A stretch of 64,000 nucleotides of DNA from Jeotgalibacillus marinus (GTDB lineage: Bacteria; Bacillota; Bacilli; Bacillales; Jeotgalibacillaceae). Positions within the stretch are counted from its first letter, which is position 1. Every line of letters starts with the position of its first letter. The DNA lies in NCBI RefSeq assembly GCF_040801915.1, contig NZ_JBFMIA010000009.1, positions 55,474 through 119,473 on the forward strand, read 5' to 3'. The notes under the pieces were generated by a model. It was not told the DNA's origin. It saw nothing but the letters and a program-made list of their open reading frames with translations, and did not search any database. Made by a program: the position numbers and the translations under genes. Shown here piece by piece: positions 34,511-43,020 of the stretch.

Positions 34511-35188
34511 TTAGGGAATATAAATCAAATCACTCGGTAAAGATTCTTCCCCATCATAGGTACCTGATGTCACAAAATACGAATAACCACGCATTACCGT
34601 ATAACCATCCCATCTAGAAGGGGGGAAAGTCAGTGAGAAAACCGGTATTATTTCCCCAGTTTCTTCATTAACTTGATATACATATAATACCTCTTCACTA
34701 CTATCGTCACTGTAATTCATACTAATATCTAAATACGCAATTTCGTCAGGACGAAACGGGTTGGGCTTATACCCTTTAATAGTGGGGGTTAGTATGTTCA
34801 CTTTAACAGTATTTTCCGCTGGAACATCGTACGTATTACTTACAAATTGCTCACCCTCACTATTTGTTGCAATCACATAGTATGAATGTCCCCGTTCTGC
34901 GTCGAAAGAAATTTCCTTTCCCTCGTCACACTCATTAAGCCCAATGATCCCAAAAAGTTCATCCTCTGCGTCTTTATTAACTTGATATAGTTCTAGAGTA
35001 GAATCAAATCCAAAGGACCGTATCGTGTCCACGGAAAAATGAGAGGTTACTCTAAAACGAGTAATTTCCTCATAAGAGCCTTTCATGGTACGATCTTTTG
35101 ATTGAGCTCCTATTGGAGAACTCCCCACCACAAAAAGAGAGTTTCCTACTAAAAAAACACAACTTACTAATCTTTTCTTTAATGCCAT
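34511..35188 (-). CDS. Secreted two-domain protein, SKDRT family (intact copy)
   Basis: A 225-residue protein with a signal peptide and probable cleavage after GAQ, giving a mature start SKDRTM. The body is an internal duplication: YQVNKD ... ERGHSYYVIATNSEGEQFVSN in the first half recurs as YQVNEETGEI ... MRGYSYFVTSGTYDGEESLPS in the second, suggesting two similar beta-sandwich domains. Three broken paralogues lie at 39347, 45721 and 49972. A two-unit 11-bp repeat lies upstream. No known family was recognised; an extracellular or wall role is likely. Confidence 0.75.
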   Translation of the reverse strand: MALKKRLVSCVFLVGNSLFVVGSSPIGAQSKDRTMKGSYEEITRFRVTSHFSVDTIRSFGFDSTLELYQVNKDAEDELFGIIGLNECDEGKEISFDAERGHSYYVIATNSEGEQFVSNTYDVPAENTVKVNILTPTIKGYKPNPFRPDEIAYLDISMNYSDDSSEEVLYVYQVNEETGEIIPVFSLTFPPSRWDGYTVMRGYSYFVTSGTYDGEESLPSDLIYIP

Positions 35189-35239
35189 ACTGTATTTACT
35201 CCTTTGATTTTATTACAATCAATCTTATGAAAATTTACG

Positions 35240-35261
35240 TGGGTGTAGTTTGTGCTTCGTT
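35240..35261 (-). promoter_or_regulatory. 11-bp direct repeat array D (two units)
   Basis: On the minus strand AACGAAGCACA and AACTACACCCA lie in tandem, followed by ACGTAAA as in arrays A and B. The -10 region at the standard distance is weak, so this member of the family may be partly decayed. It precedes the intact SKDRT-family gene. Confidence 0.55.
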
Positions 35262-35331
35262 TTTAACTAAAAGGTCACCATGGCTCTATATCTTTGCCAG
35301 ATCTACCTTGCACCAGAACGCTTTGTTTCAT

Positions 35332-36290
35332 TTATTTAGTCTGATTTGTAATCATATTATGGGCTTTTTGGATTTCTCCTTCACTAACATGCTGATAATA
35401 AATGCCGTCAATAATCAATTCTTCACCTTGAATTTGGTGACTTTCTATATTTTTACCTGCGGAATAGTAATTTTTTGCAATATACTGCATGTCACTAAAA
35501 GATAGATTGGTCTCCACATTATTCTTAACTGCATCTAAAATATCTTGATATCGTTAAAAGAAGAAAGGCTTCCTGTTTTATTAATAATTTCAGTAAGGAC
35601 CTGACGTTGTCTGTCTGCTCTACCGTAATCTCCACGTGGGTCTAGTTTACGCATACGTACATATCCAAGAGCTTGATCACCATCTAAATGAAGTTCCCCT
35701 TCTTGATAATGGAACCCCTTTTCATAAAGACCTTGTGTATCGGTCCATTCAAAGTCGTTATAAACGTCAACTCCGTCAACAGCATTGACCAAATCTACAA
35801 AACCTTCCATTTGTAAATTGATATAAAAATCGATGTCTATATTTAAGAACTGTTCGACTGTATCAATGGCCATTTGAGCACCACCAAAAGAATAGGCGGC
35901 ATTAATCTTATCAACACTATCATGTCCGACAATCTCGGTTCTTGCGTCTCTAGGAATAGAAAACATTTTTACAGATTCATCTTCAGGGTTGATAGTAGCA
36001 AGGATAATCGAATCAGTTCGTCCTCTTAAATCGTCATCGTTTCCCATAAGCAGAATCGTAATCGGTTCTTTATTCTCTAACTTTTCATTTGTTGTTATGA
36101 TAGCCTCTTCGTCTCTGGTTGGTAGAGGTGCATATATATCATCCGCAGTCCCTTTAACTGAGTTATAAATAGAATGTACGCTCATACCTATCATTACAAT
36201 GGCTAATCCTGAGAAAATACATAGTGTCCAATATATCTTCTTTTTCATTTGTTCTATTTCCTCATCTCTATTTTTTGGTGAAAGTTTCAA
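35332..36290 (-). pseudogene. LytR-CpsA-Psr (LCP) family protein, frameshifted
   Basis: The main frame (36290-35535) has an N-terminal membrane helix and LCP signatures: LMGNDDDLRGRTDSIILATI, FSIPRDART, KINAAYSFGG and GYVRMRKLDPRGDYGRADRQ. It ends at FNDIKIF. In the next frame DILDAVKNNVETNLSFSDMQ continues the domain to 35332, so one base is missing near 35550. LCP enzymes attach teichoic acids or other glycopolymers to peptidoglycan. The loss of about 70 residues probably inactivates it, unless it is a sequencing error. The better start may be the ATG at 36248. Confidence 0.75.
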
Positions 36291-36377
36291 CGAATTTAAT
36301 TGAGTCTCTTACAAACAAATTCAAATGAAGAATCTCTTGAGGATTGTTTCTTCAAGTCATTTGTAAACTCTCACGAT

Positions 36378-36461
36378 TTATTTGTTGCTCCTTCTTAGCT
36401 GTATTGCAGCACCAATGATCAACGTTACTATTAAAAATATAGATTTTTTCATATTGTTCAT
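36378..36461 (-). CDS. 27-residue hydrophobic peptide, copy 1
   Basis: ATG after GAGGTGAAC. The product MNNMKKSIFLIVTLIIGAAI and seven more residues has one hydrophobic stretch and a basic end. A similar sequence recurs at 38372-38455. Could be a signal-like or membrane peptide; coding is suggested by the ribosome site and the duplication only. Confidence 0.4.
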   Translation of the reverse strand: MNNMKKSIFLIVTLIIGAAIQLRRSNK

Positions 36462-36661
36462 GTTCACCTCGTTAACTGTAATCTGTATAAAATTCTCTGT
36501 CTTCCTACATGCTTAATTCTATAGACGTTTTCACCTCCATTTTTAAATCCTTCGCAAAGAAATTAAAGATTCCATATCAAGTGGACGAAAGATTATCTAC
36601 CTATGACAAATACCACTACAAATTGGGGATCTTTTTAGCTTATAAATTCACATACATACCT

Positions 36662-37492
36662 TTAAAATTGAAAAGGTTGCATTGTCCCATCTAGCTTTTC
36701 TAAATCGAAATTATTTTCAGTCAAATAGTCTAATAATTTACGTAAATATTGTACTGTTGTACTTTGCTCATGTAATAAGATCACCACGTCTTGGTTCCAT
36801 TCTTCAATCTGATTAATCGTGTAAGGTACATAATCTGATCCCTTGAATTTCCAATCTTCACTATCCACATGCCAATCCCACATTTTAAATCCATTATTTT
36901 TGACGGTTTCTCGATATTCTTCTGTCATACATGGAAAACTACCGTATGGAGTTCTAATTAGCACTGTATCTATACCAGTAATTTCCTTTAATGTTTGATT
37001 CCCCTTATTAATTTCATTAAGAATAGACTGACTAGATTTGTAGAATTCCGTCTGATCATGTGTTACCCCATGTAGGCCTACACCATGGCCATCATCGACC
37101 ATTCTTTGGACTTCATTTGGATGATCTTTCATTCTTGGCTCTATCATAAAAAAGGTTGCCTTCGCATCATATTCGTTGAGTAAATCGAGCAATTCGCCAG
37201 AAATATTATCAGGACCGTCATCAAAAGTAAGATATGCAACTTTTTTATCTTCGTTTTTTGCTTGGCTATCATCAGTGACTACATCGTCATTATCTTCTTG
37301 GTCGTCATCAGTAACTACATCGTTCTTATCTACTGTGTCATCAAACGACTCCTTGTTTTTGGCAACTGCATTCTGTATTGAACTTGAAGAATCTTGATTT
37401 ACATCATTGATACTAATTGCTATTATTAGCAACCCGATTGAGATGCATATTAGTAAACCTCTGAAAATGAAAGTCTTTCTGTTCTGTCTCAT
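36662..37492 (-). CDS. Polysaccharide deacetylase (NodB family)
   Basis: A 276-residue membrane-anchored protein: N-terminal helix (about 10-28), an acidic linker with a repeated DDVVTDD segment, then a NodB domain. Motifs are AYLTFDDGPD (catalytic and metal Asp), HGVTHD (metal His), RTPYGSFP, DWHVDSEDW and LLHEQ. It would remove acetyl groups from peptidoglycan or another surface glycan. The ATG at 37492 follows GGAGG. It lies in a run with amidase and LCP genes, all minus strand. Confidence 0.88.
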   Translation of the reverse strand: MRQNRKTFIFRGLLICISIGLLIIAISINDVNQDSSSSIQNAVAKNKESFDDTVDKNDVVTDDDQEDNDDVVTDDSQAKNEDKKVAYLTFDDGPDNISGELLDLLNEYDAKATFFMIEPRMKDHPNEVQRMVDDGHGVGLHGVTHDQTEFYKSSQSILNEINKGNQTLKEITGIDTVLIRTPYGSFPCMTEEYRETVKNNGFKMWDWHVDSEDWKFKGSDYVPYTINQIEEWNQDVVILLHEQSTTVQYLRKLLDYLTENNFDLEKLDGTMQPFQF

Positions 37493-37527
37493 AATGTTAT
37501 CCTCCACTAGATCTTAAGATATTATTT

Positions 37528-38235
37528 TTATCGTTTGTTTAAATAAGACATGATCCCATTAAAAATAGCAGTTGATACGTCTTGTTTAAATTCTTCTGAA
37601 TGTATCAACGACTCTTCTTGTGGATTGCTAATATAACCTAGTTCAAGTAGAACCCCTGGTATATCAATTTCACGTATAACTTTTAAATCTCCAGACTTTA
37701 ACCCTCGATCTCTTAAGGTTAGGGATTGATTCAGACTATTGTTTATGCTTTTCCCTAAACCCTTTTGAAATTTATGTTGGTAAAATGTTGTAAAACCACC
37801 TACGGATCTATCATCTGGAAAACTATCAAAATGTATACTAATCAAAGCATCTGCATTGTATGTCTCAACTAAATCCACTCTCTCGTCTAATGAAACATAA
37901 CGATCGTCCTCTCGGGTAAGCTTTACATCTACTCCAGCTTCTTTTAGCTTTTCAAATAATATTTTTGATGTTTCTAATGTTAAGTCTTTTTCTAAAATCT
38001 CGCTAAATCCAATTGATCCAGGATCTTCTCCTCCATGCCCAGGGTCTATTAAAATCGTTGGAGATGCTTCTTGATTGTCAGATTTCAGTCGTTCTTGTGT
38101 TTCACTTTCTGATCCTGTATAAGACTGGGAACTAACAAAGTCCTTAAATACTATACTTCCTCCTAATAATACAAATATTAGCAAAATTATAAATTTTAAT
38201 TTTAGTTTTTGTCTTTTTCTTTTAATTAATTCCAT
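37528..38235 (-). CDS. N-acetylmuramoyl-L-alanine amidase (Amidase_3)
   Basis: A 235-residue protein with an N-terminal membrane anchor (about 14-33) and an Amidase_3 domain. Zinc ligands are His in DPGHGGEDPG, Glu in EKDLTLE and His in SIHFDSFPDD; the catalytic Glu is in LLELGYISN. It cleaves the bond between muramic acid and the stem peptide outside the membrane. Size and domain resemble CwlD-type enzymes. GGAGG precedes the ATG. The gene is followed by the deacetylase 36 nt later. Confidence 0.9.
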   Translation of the reverse strand: MELIKRKRQKLKLKFIILLIFVLLGGSIVFKDFVSSQSYTGSESETQERLKSDNQEASPTILIDPGHGGEDPGSIGFSEILEKDLTLETSKILFEKLKEAGVDVKLTREDDRYVSLDERVDLVETYNADALISIHFDSFPDDRSVGGFTTFYQHKFQKGLGKSINNSLNQSLTLRDRGLKSGDLKVIREIDIPGVLLELGYISNPQEESLIHSEEFKQDVSTAIFNGIMSYLNKR

Positions 38236-38371
38236 TTTTTCTCCTCCAAAGGATGTTATTCGTTTTTATATACTAAATTAATAGAATATTTACTCTTAAC
38301 GAAAACGGTAAATCTATCGTTATAATTTCATTTTCATTCCCTTGTTCTGTTTGATTTACATTTAAACACTC

Positions 38372-38455
38372 TCACGACTTGTTGCTCCTACTTAGCTGCT
38401 TTGCAGCATCAATGATCTTAGTTACTATTAAAAATATAGATGTTTTCACCTTCAT
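38372..38455 (-). other. Second copy of the 27-codon peptide region
   Basis: Encodes MKVKTSIFLIVTKIIDAAKQ and seven more residues, similar to 36378-36461, and the flanks also match (CTCACGA, TTGTTGCTCC). The ribosome site of copy 1 is missing, so this may be a non-coding relic. Confidence 0.4.
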
Positions 38456-38499
38456 TTTTTAATTCTCATCAATTGATTCAATCTATCAGATTGTTAGTT

Positions 38500-39072
38500 G
38501 TTGCTTAATTACATTGTAACGACTGAATCTGTAGTTCTTCTGAAGGTCAACTGGAGAGTGTCTGGATTTTAATAGAAATAATTGGCAGCATATTGGGTCT
38601 TGTATTGAACTAAGACCTTTGGGCTGAAAGAACGAACGAGAACAAAAGAAGTTTGAGGCAATCATGGACATGATTTATCCGAGGCCTAGCGATATGGTCT
38701 TGCAGAATTGAAGCAAGAATTAATCTAATCGAAGAAGCGATACAACGAATTGATCAAGGTGATGCAATCGCGGTGGTTGAAATGGCATAACAGAATGTAA
38801 GAAAGCGAAGAAAAAAGAAGTTGAAGAGGAAAAAACCATTAAGAAGATGGACAAAAAACTCCAAAAAAAGCCATTTTAATAGAAACTTAGATGCATATTG
38901 ACTGTTTATACTGCGATTCCAAACAACTGGTGACTGGATCCAACTTTATTTTGGCAGACTCCATCTTTGGACGAAGTTGTCCAATGCGCCTATTTCTCCA
39001 AATAAAGAGCTTACCACTTTCAGCTATCTCTCATAGACGTCGTCCTCTGTTCTTGCATATAATTGAGTACGT
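38500..39072. other. Decayed region without an intact gene
   Basis: About 570 bp. Coding-like scraps occur near 38700-38880 on the plus strand (LIEEAIQRIDQGDAIAVVEM, then lysine-rich sequence with stops). The stretch 38961-38995, read on the minus strand, resembles 51887-51921 (GGACAACTTCG, TGGAGTCTGCC). Confidence 0.5.
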
Positions 39073-39316
39073 CTAGTTTGTCGCTTGCGGAATAGGTTGT
39101 ATAGGATTTTCCGCTTCCCCTCTGTATTCAAATCGTTTCAGCCAAGTACGAAAACTACCTGGGTCTACATCTATAAAATCTGCGATCCCTCGAAGGGAAC
39201 CTTCACCTACTAAATATCTTTTGACTGTCACTAGTTTTTCTTCTTTTGAAAATTTAGCCATAAAAAACTGCACCTCCAACTGTTAGTGGTGTCTAACAAT
39301 TGGGGTGCAGTTCAGT
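39073..39316 (-). mobile_element. IS3-family (IS150-like) remnant, left end
   Basis: Includes the N-terminal part of an OrfA-type transposase (MAKFSKEEKLVTVKRYLVGE, then a helix-turn-helix ending WLKRFEYRGE), cut short at 39073. The outer sequence ACTGCACCCCAATTGTTAGA (minus strand, at about 39312-39293) resembles IS150-group terminal repeats. No OrfB and no right end are present. Confidence 0.7.
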
Positions 39317-39346
39317 CAACTAAATGGTAGAGGGGCGTTGCTTTAC

Positions 39347-40036
39347 TTAGGGAATATAAATCAAATCACTTGGTAAAGATTCTTCCCCATCATAAGTGCC
39401 TGATGTAACATAATACGAATAACCACGCATTACACTATAACCATCTTAGCTAGAAGGAGGGGAAGTCAATGTGAAATCTAGTTTTATTTCCCCAGTTTCT
39501 TCATTAACTTGATAGATATATAAAACTTCTTCACTACTATCGTCACTGTAATTCATTGTAATATCTAAAAGAGCAACTTCGTCAGGACGAAACGGGTGTA
39601 GCTCATACCCTTCAATAGTGGGTGCTAATAAGTTCTCATTAACAGTGTTTTCCGCTGGAATATCGACTGTATCACTTACAAATTGCTCATCCTCACTATT
39701 TGTTGCAATCACATAGTATGAATGTCCCCGATCTACGGAGAAGAAGAAAATATCTTCCACCTCTACATACTCACCAAAAAAAGCACCTGCAAAAACTTCA
39801 TCATCTCCGTCTTCATTAACTTGAAATACTTCTATTTCAGAAGCTCCAAAGGACAGTGAGATGTCAACGGAGCCAAAACCACTTACTCTAAAACCATTAA
39901 TTTCAGCATAAGGGGCTGGGTCGTTCAGGGTACGATCTTTTGATTGAGCTCCTACTGGAGAACCTCCCCCCATAAGAAAAGAGTTTCCTACTAAAAAAAC
40001 AATCAAACAACCAACTAACCATTTTTTAAATGCCAT
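39347..40036 (-). pseudogene. Secreted SKDRT-family protein with a premature stop
   Basis: ATG at 40036 after AGGAGG, a signal peptide ending near GAQSKDRT, and both domains of the family. A TAA replaces a Trp codon after PPSS at about 39446. The frame is otherwise open and continues GYSVMRGYSYYVTSGTYDGE to 39347. Loss of about 30 residues removes the end of domain 2, so it is probably inactive. Array A upstream is intact. Confidence 0.8.
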
Positions 40037-40076
40037 TTTGTATTTCCTCCTTTGGTTAAATTTTCTTACAAGCATT

Positions 40077-40082
40077 ATTATA
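40077..40082 (-). promoter_or_regulatory. -10 box of the array A promoter
   Basis: TATAAT on the minus strand, exactly 18 nt from the nearest unit of array A. No canonical -35 box is present, as expected for an activator-dependent promoter. Confidence 0.65.
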
Positions 40083-40100
40083 ATCTTATTAAAGTTTACG

Positions 40101-40144
40101 TAGGTGGAGTTCGTGCGGAGTTTATGTGGAGTTCGTGTGGAGTT
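40101..40144 (-). promoter_or_regulatory. 11-bp direct repeat array A (four units)
   Basis: On the minus strand: AACTCCACACG, AACTCCACATA, AACTCCGCACG and AACTCCACCTA, in perfect 11-bp phase. Array B at 49863 is identical unit by unit. Head-to-tail repeats with one-helical-turn spacing ending near -31 are typical OmpR/PhoB-class activator sites. Confidence 0.75.
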
Positions 40145-40162
40145 TTTAATTAGTAGATTTCT

Positions 40163-40470
40163 TTAAACTTCACAATCTTCACCCGTACTAGCAGCCATAT
40201 AAATATACGATTCACGACTCGTATCAATTGTGAGCACAGAGGTTGATCCACTGTTTTTCAACACCTGTCTTACATAAGCAGTATTCGGATCAGGTAGATT
40301 GTTCAGTACTATAAGGCTATCCACAGTCGTATTAAACCAATCAACTTCCATTCTAGTTTTTTAATAGATAACCGCTGTTTTGAGTCATTAACCGCTTCTG
40401 TCGTTGAGTCAGCGATAATACCACTTGTCAAACAACACGACTAATAACAACTCAACAAATATTTTATAAC
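40163..40470 (-). pseudogene. Small exported protein, decayed
   Basis: A clear GGAGG near 40468 is followed by an ATA where a start would be expected, then a hydrophobic stretch (KIFVELLLVVLF). Coding resumes in two further frames as LTSGIIADSTTEAVNDSKQR and VDWFNTTVDSLIVLNNLPD to the stop at 40163. Two frameshifts and a lost start make it inactive. No family recognised. Confidence 0.55.
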
Positions 40471-40474
40471 CTCC

Positions 40475-40727
40475 TATATCCCACAGTTCAAACTGTCCTA
40501 ACAAAAATCCAACAACACAAAAACAGCACTCAGAATAATAGCTGCGTAGACGTACGTTCCAGTTATTGTTTTGATAAGACTCTCCAGGTCTCTAAGTCCA
40601 GACGCTTCGACCATTCTTCTCTGATCTCATCTATATGATGCACGGCTCTAACCACTCGAATGAACTTATGTCGCAATCAATAAGTAACTCTCCTTTCAAA
40701 AGACATCCACAAAGTGAGTGCCCTACT
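40475..40727. other. Intergenic region without recognised features
   Basis: About 250 bp between the decayed exported-protein gene and the repeat array. No ORF or strong hairpin seen. Confidence 0.5.
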
Positions 40728-40795
40728 AACTACAGATAAACTACACTTAAACTCTACTTAAACTACACCACAAATGTTTAACCCTTTGATAAAAT
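40728..40795 (+). promoter_or_regulatory. 11-bp repeat array with extended -10 promoter for the small RNA
   Basis: Four units in phase: AACTACAGATA, AACTACACTTA, AACTCTACTTA and AACTACACCAC (40728-40771). After 18 nt comes TAAAAT (40790-40795), preceded by TG one base upstream, an extended -10. The spacing equals that of arrays A, B and C. The predicted start is near 40802. Confidence 0.72.
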
Positions 40796-40801
40796 CTATT
40801 A

Positions 40802-40924
40802 AACGACGTACAAATCGTCGTTGTAACTATCCCCTCAGATCAAAAATAGACTTTCTAGGCGAGGGGCCCCCTTGCCCCTCGCCTAGAAAAACGCCAAACC
40901 TTTAAAAAGGTTTGGCGTTTTTTT
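40802..40924 (+). ncRNA. Candidate small RNA (about 123 nt, three hairpins)
   Basis: Starting at the predicted transcription start: hairpin 1 AACGACG / CGTCGTT (40802-40822); an unpaired stretch with ATCCCCTCAGAT (40829-40840); hairpin 2, a perfect 15-bp stem TTTCTAGGCGAGGGG / CCCCTCGCCTAGAAA (40852-40889); and an intrinsic terminator AACGCCAAACCTTT / AAAGGTTTGGCGTT with a T run (40890-40924). No ORF is present. The C-rich unpaired segment could pair with Shine-Dalgarno sequences. The layout resembles CiaR-controlled csRNAs of streptococci, though no homology is claimed. Confidence 0.65.
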
Positions 40925-40999
40925 GTTATATATATCCACCACCTAGATAGGAGGTTCTTATTCCCTAATCGGATAGCTCAATTTGTTTAACTGGAAGGA

Positions 41000-41065
41000 C
41001 TAGTAGTTCTTCCGCTCCAATAGAAGCATTGAAAAAGCGAAACATAATAATAGGTATAGTTTCAT
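41000..41065 (-). CDS. Possible 21-residue hydrophobic peptide
   Basis: ATG at 41065 after AGAGGGGAT. The product is MKLYLLLCFAFSMLLLERKN and a Tyr. In the next frame a longer tail (NASIGAEELLVLPVKQIELS) would give a typical exported peptide, so the reading may have shifted. Its ribosome site contains GAGGGGAT, complementary over 8 nt to the small RNA at 40829-40836. Confidence 0.35.
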   Translation of the reverse strand: MKLYLLLCFAFSMLLLERKNY

Positions 41066-41084
41066 AGATCACATCCCCTCTCAA

Positions 41085-41443
41085 GTTGTTCTTGTATAAC
41101 ATATCAACCACTGCTCTTTTCGCCTAACCTTTTTCAATTCTTAGGCAACCCGTACAGTCAATCTCCACGTTCCATATATTGGTCTTTAGACTCTCAAAAA
41201 TATGCGCCGGCATCCATCGCTACACCTTTTTTCCCAATCTAATTTCTTTTTGACCATCTTTTATGTATCTGAAAGCCTTATTATATCGGTACTTTTTTGG
41301 GTTTTCACGGAAGCTATAGATGTGAGGTACGTACATTATATATGCGTTCGATACGTATTTTTTCATGGAAGAGAAGTAAAGAGCGTTCGTTTTAACATAT
41401 AGAAAACCCGAATAATGCACGAACAAGAATAGTTATCTAACAT
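41085..41443. other. Intergenic region without recognised features
   Basis: About 360 bp of AT-rich sequence between the small peptide and the terminator of the ABC operon. Short open frames exist on both strands but have no ribosome sites. Confidence 0.5.
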
Positions 41444-41500
41444 AAATACAAATAAGACAGCCGATATACTGAATGGTAGTTGGCGGTCTTATCTGTATTT
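41444..41500. terminator. Terminator of the amino-acid ABC operon
   Basis: AAATACAaATAAGACaGCC pairs with GGCgGTCTTATcTGTATTT, a long stem with three mismatches, just past the last gene of the minus-strand operon. Confidence 0.75.
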
Positions 41501-41514
41501 ATTACAGGGGATTA

Positions 41515-42654
41515 TTACCAGTCTGTGTGTTTTTCCTTGTAGTCCTTGAGTCCGAACGGATTTTCGTCGATTATATCTCCATTTTCGTCGATTTGATTTC
41601 CATTTTCGTCGAATTCAGACTGTGTAGATCCTCCATTTTCGTCCAACATAAACGTCATTTCCTGACTTGCTTTCAGAAATTCTTCAAATGTCATATCACC
41701 ATAAAATTCTTTCGTGAAGGGATCAATTTCCTTCCTAAATTCAAAAAATTCCTCGTTCGCAAAATTCATAGGTATTAGATTCCATTTTTCTTCAACATCA
41801 TCCATCACTTGATTCTCTTTAATATTCTTTAGCCCTTCATTTAGCATATCAAGCAATTCTGTGTTTCCTTTTTTGACAGCCATTGCAGTTTGAGAATTCA
41901 CTCCACTAATTGCTCCATTAACTTCCTTCCCTCCATCCTGAAAGGCCTCGTTAGTAAGATCCCAAAAATAATCACTCGTCTGATCTAAAATCTGTATGCC
42001 GTAATTTCTATCTTTCCACAATACCTCATAAAAAATAAATGTTGACTCCAACGCCACATCGGATTGACCGTTTATCACGTCTTGCAAAACTTTATCGGTT
42101 GTATCAAAACGACGTACGATCGCACCGAGGTCTTCAGCGAATAGCTCGGCGATAGTTTCAGCCACTGAACCTGTTTTAACCGCAAGAACGTCTCCTTTTT
42201 TAATATCGGTTACGTCCTTAATGTTACTTCCTTTTTTAGATGCTAAGGATCCATCGTACATCATTATCTCCTCAGAAAAATCAACTTGTTCTGAACGCTC
42301 AGATGTAATTGCTAACGATGTCGAAGAAATGGCGGCATCAATTTGTTCTGTTTGAAGTGAAGGAACAATAGAACCAAAATTCATCGGTTTGAAATCAACT
42401 TTAAGTCCTTGGTCTTCTGCAATGGCTTTGATGAGATCCGCATCAAAGCCTGTTACAGATCCATTTTCATCGATGTAAGAAAAAGGAGCATTCGCATTTT
42501 CAACACCAACTACAATAGTATCTTTCTTATAGCTAACACTATTTCCTTTTTGACTGTTATTATCGTTTCCCGCATTACTTTCAGGGGTTGAACTACATGC
42601 AGAGACGACTACCATTAAAGAGATTAAAATGCTGATTAAACTATTTTTTTTCAT
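41515..42654 (-). CDS. Amino-acid-binding lipoprotein with acidic C-terminal extension
   Basis: A 379-residue SBP family 3 lipoprotein (lipobox VVSACSS, Cys at 20). The binding domain (about 45-300) includes VGVENANAPFSYIDE, GFDADLIKAIAEDQG and SLQTEQIDAAISSTSLA. It is about 70% identical by eye to the upstream paralogue at 43021-44025 but has about 45 extra C-terminal residues with DENG repeats (DENGGSTQSEFDENGNQ, DENGDIIDEN). Last gene of the permease-ATPase-SBP-SBP operon. The ligand is probably a polar amino acid. Confidence 0.85.
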   Translation of the reverse strand: MKKNSLISILISLMVVVSACSSTPESNAGNDNNSQKGNSVSYKKDTIVVGVENANAPFSYIDENGSVTGFDADLIKAIAEDQGLKVDFKPMNFGSIVPSLQTEQIDAAISSTSLAITSERSEQVDFSEEIMMYDGSLASKKGSNIKDVTDIKKGDVLAVKTGSVAETIAELFAEDLGAIVRRFDTTDKVLQDVINGQSDVALESTFIFYEVLWKDRNYGIQILDQTSDYFWDLTNEAFQDGGKEVNGAISGVNSQTAMAVKKGNTELLDMLNEGLKNIKENQVMDDVEEKWNLIPMNFANEEFFEFRKEIDPFTKEFYGDMTFEEFLKASQEMTFMLDENGGSTQSEFDENGNQIDENGDIIDENPFGLKDYKEKHTDW

Positions 42655-43020
42655 CGATTATACTCCTTTTTTCTTTTTGATATTTGACTTAAAGTAATTC
42701 AGAAACAGCTCACACTACTTGTTTAGTTCATCTAAAAAGGCGTTTCTATTTTCTTTCAAGGACTTTTTCAGTGCCCTCCTAATCATTCGCCTGGGGGTTT
42801 GTGCTATACTTTATCACGTAAATCCATATTGATTTAAAGCGAAATACAGTACAAAGATGAAAAAATATCATTTGCAATGTGAAACCGAAACTTAAATGAA
42901 AATCACAAGGGGAGAGTGAAGTGACTGCACCAAATATTCTTAACCAAGATTTCCGATCCCTTTGATAATCGATACATTTAGAGAAGGCTTTAAGTAAACG
43001 GAATCACCCAGAGGGTGTGG
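42655..43020. other. Intergenic region with a truncated ORF between the two binding-protein genes
   Basis: The first 110 bp repeat the sequence upstream of the other binding-protein gene (ACAGCTCACACTACTTG, AAAAAGGCGTTT), so the duplication included the leader. At 42921-42965 on the plus strand GGGGAGAGTGAA is followed by GTG and only 14 codons (TAPNILNQDFRSL), which looks like the start of a gene cut off. Confidence 0.5.

Noticed and set aside
40101..40144. Possible small CRISPR-like array.
   Set aside because: The units are 11 bp with no spacers, and the same array occurs in several promoters at fixed distance from a -10 box.
41202..41426. Two opposing 66-68-codon frames.
   Set aside because: AT-rich chance frames without ribosome sites or recognisable sequence.
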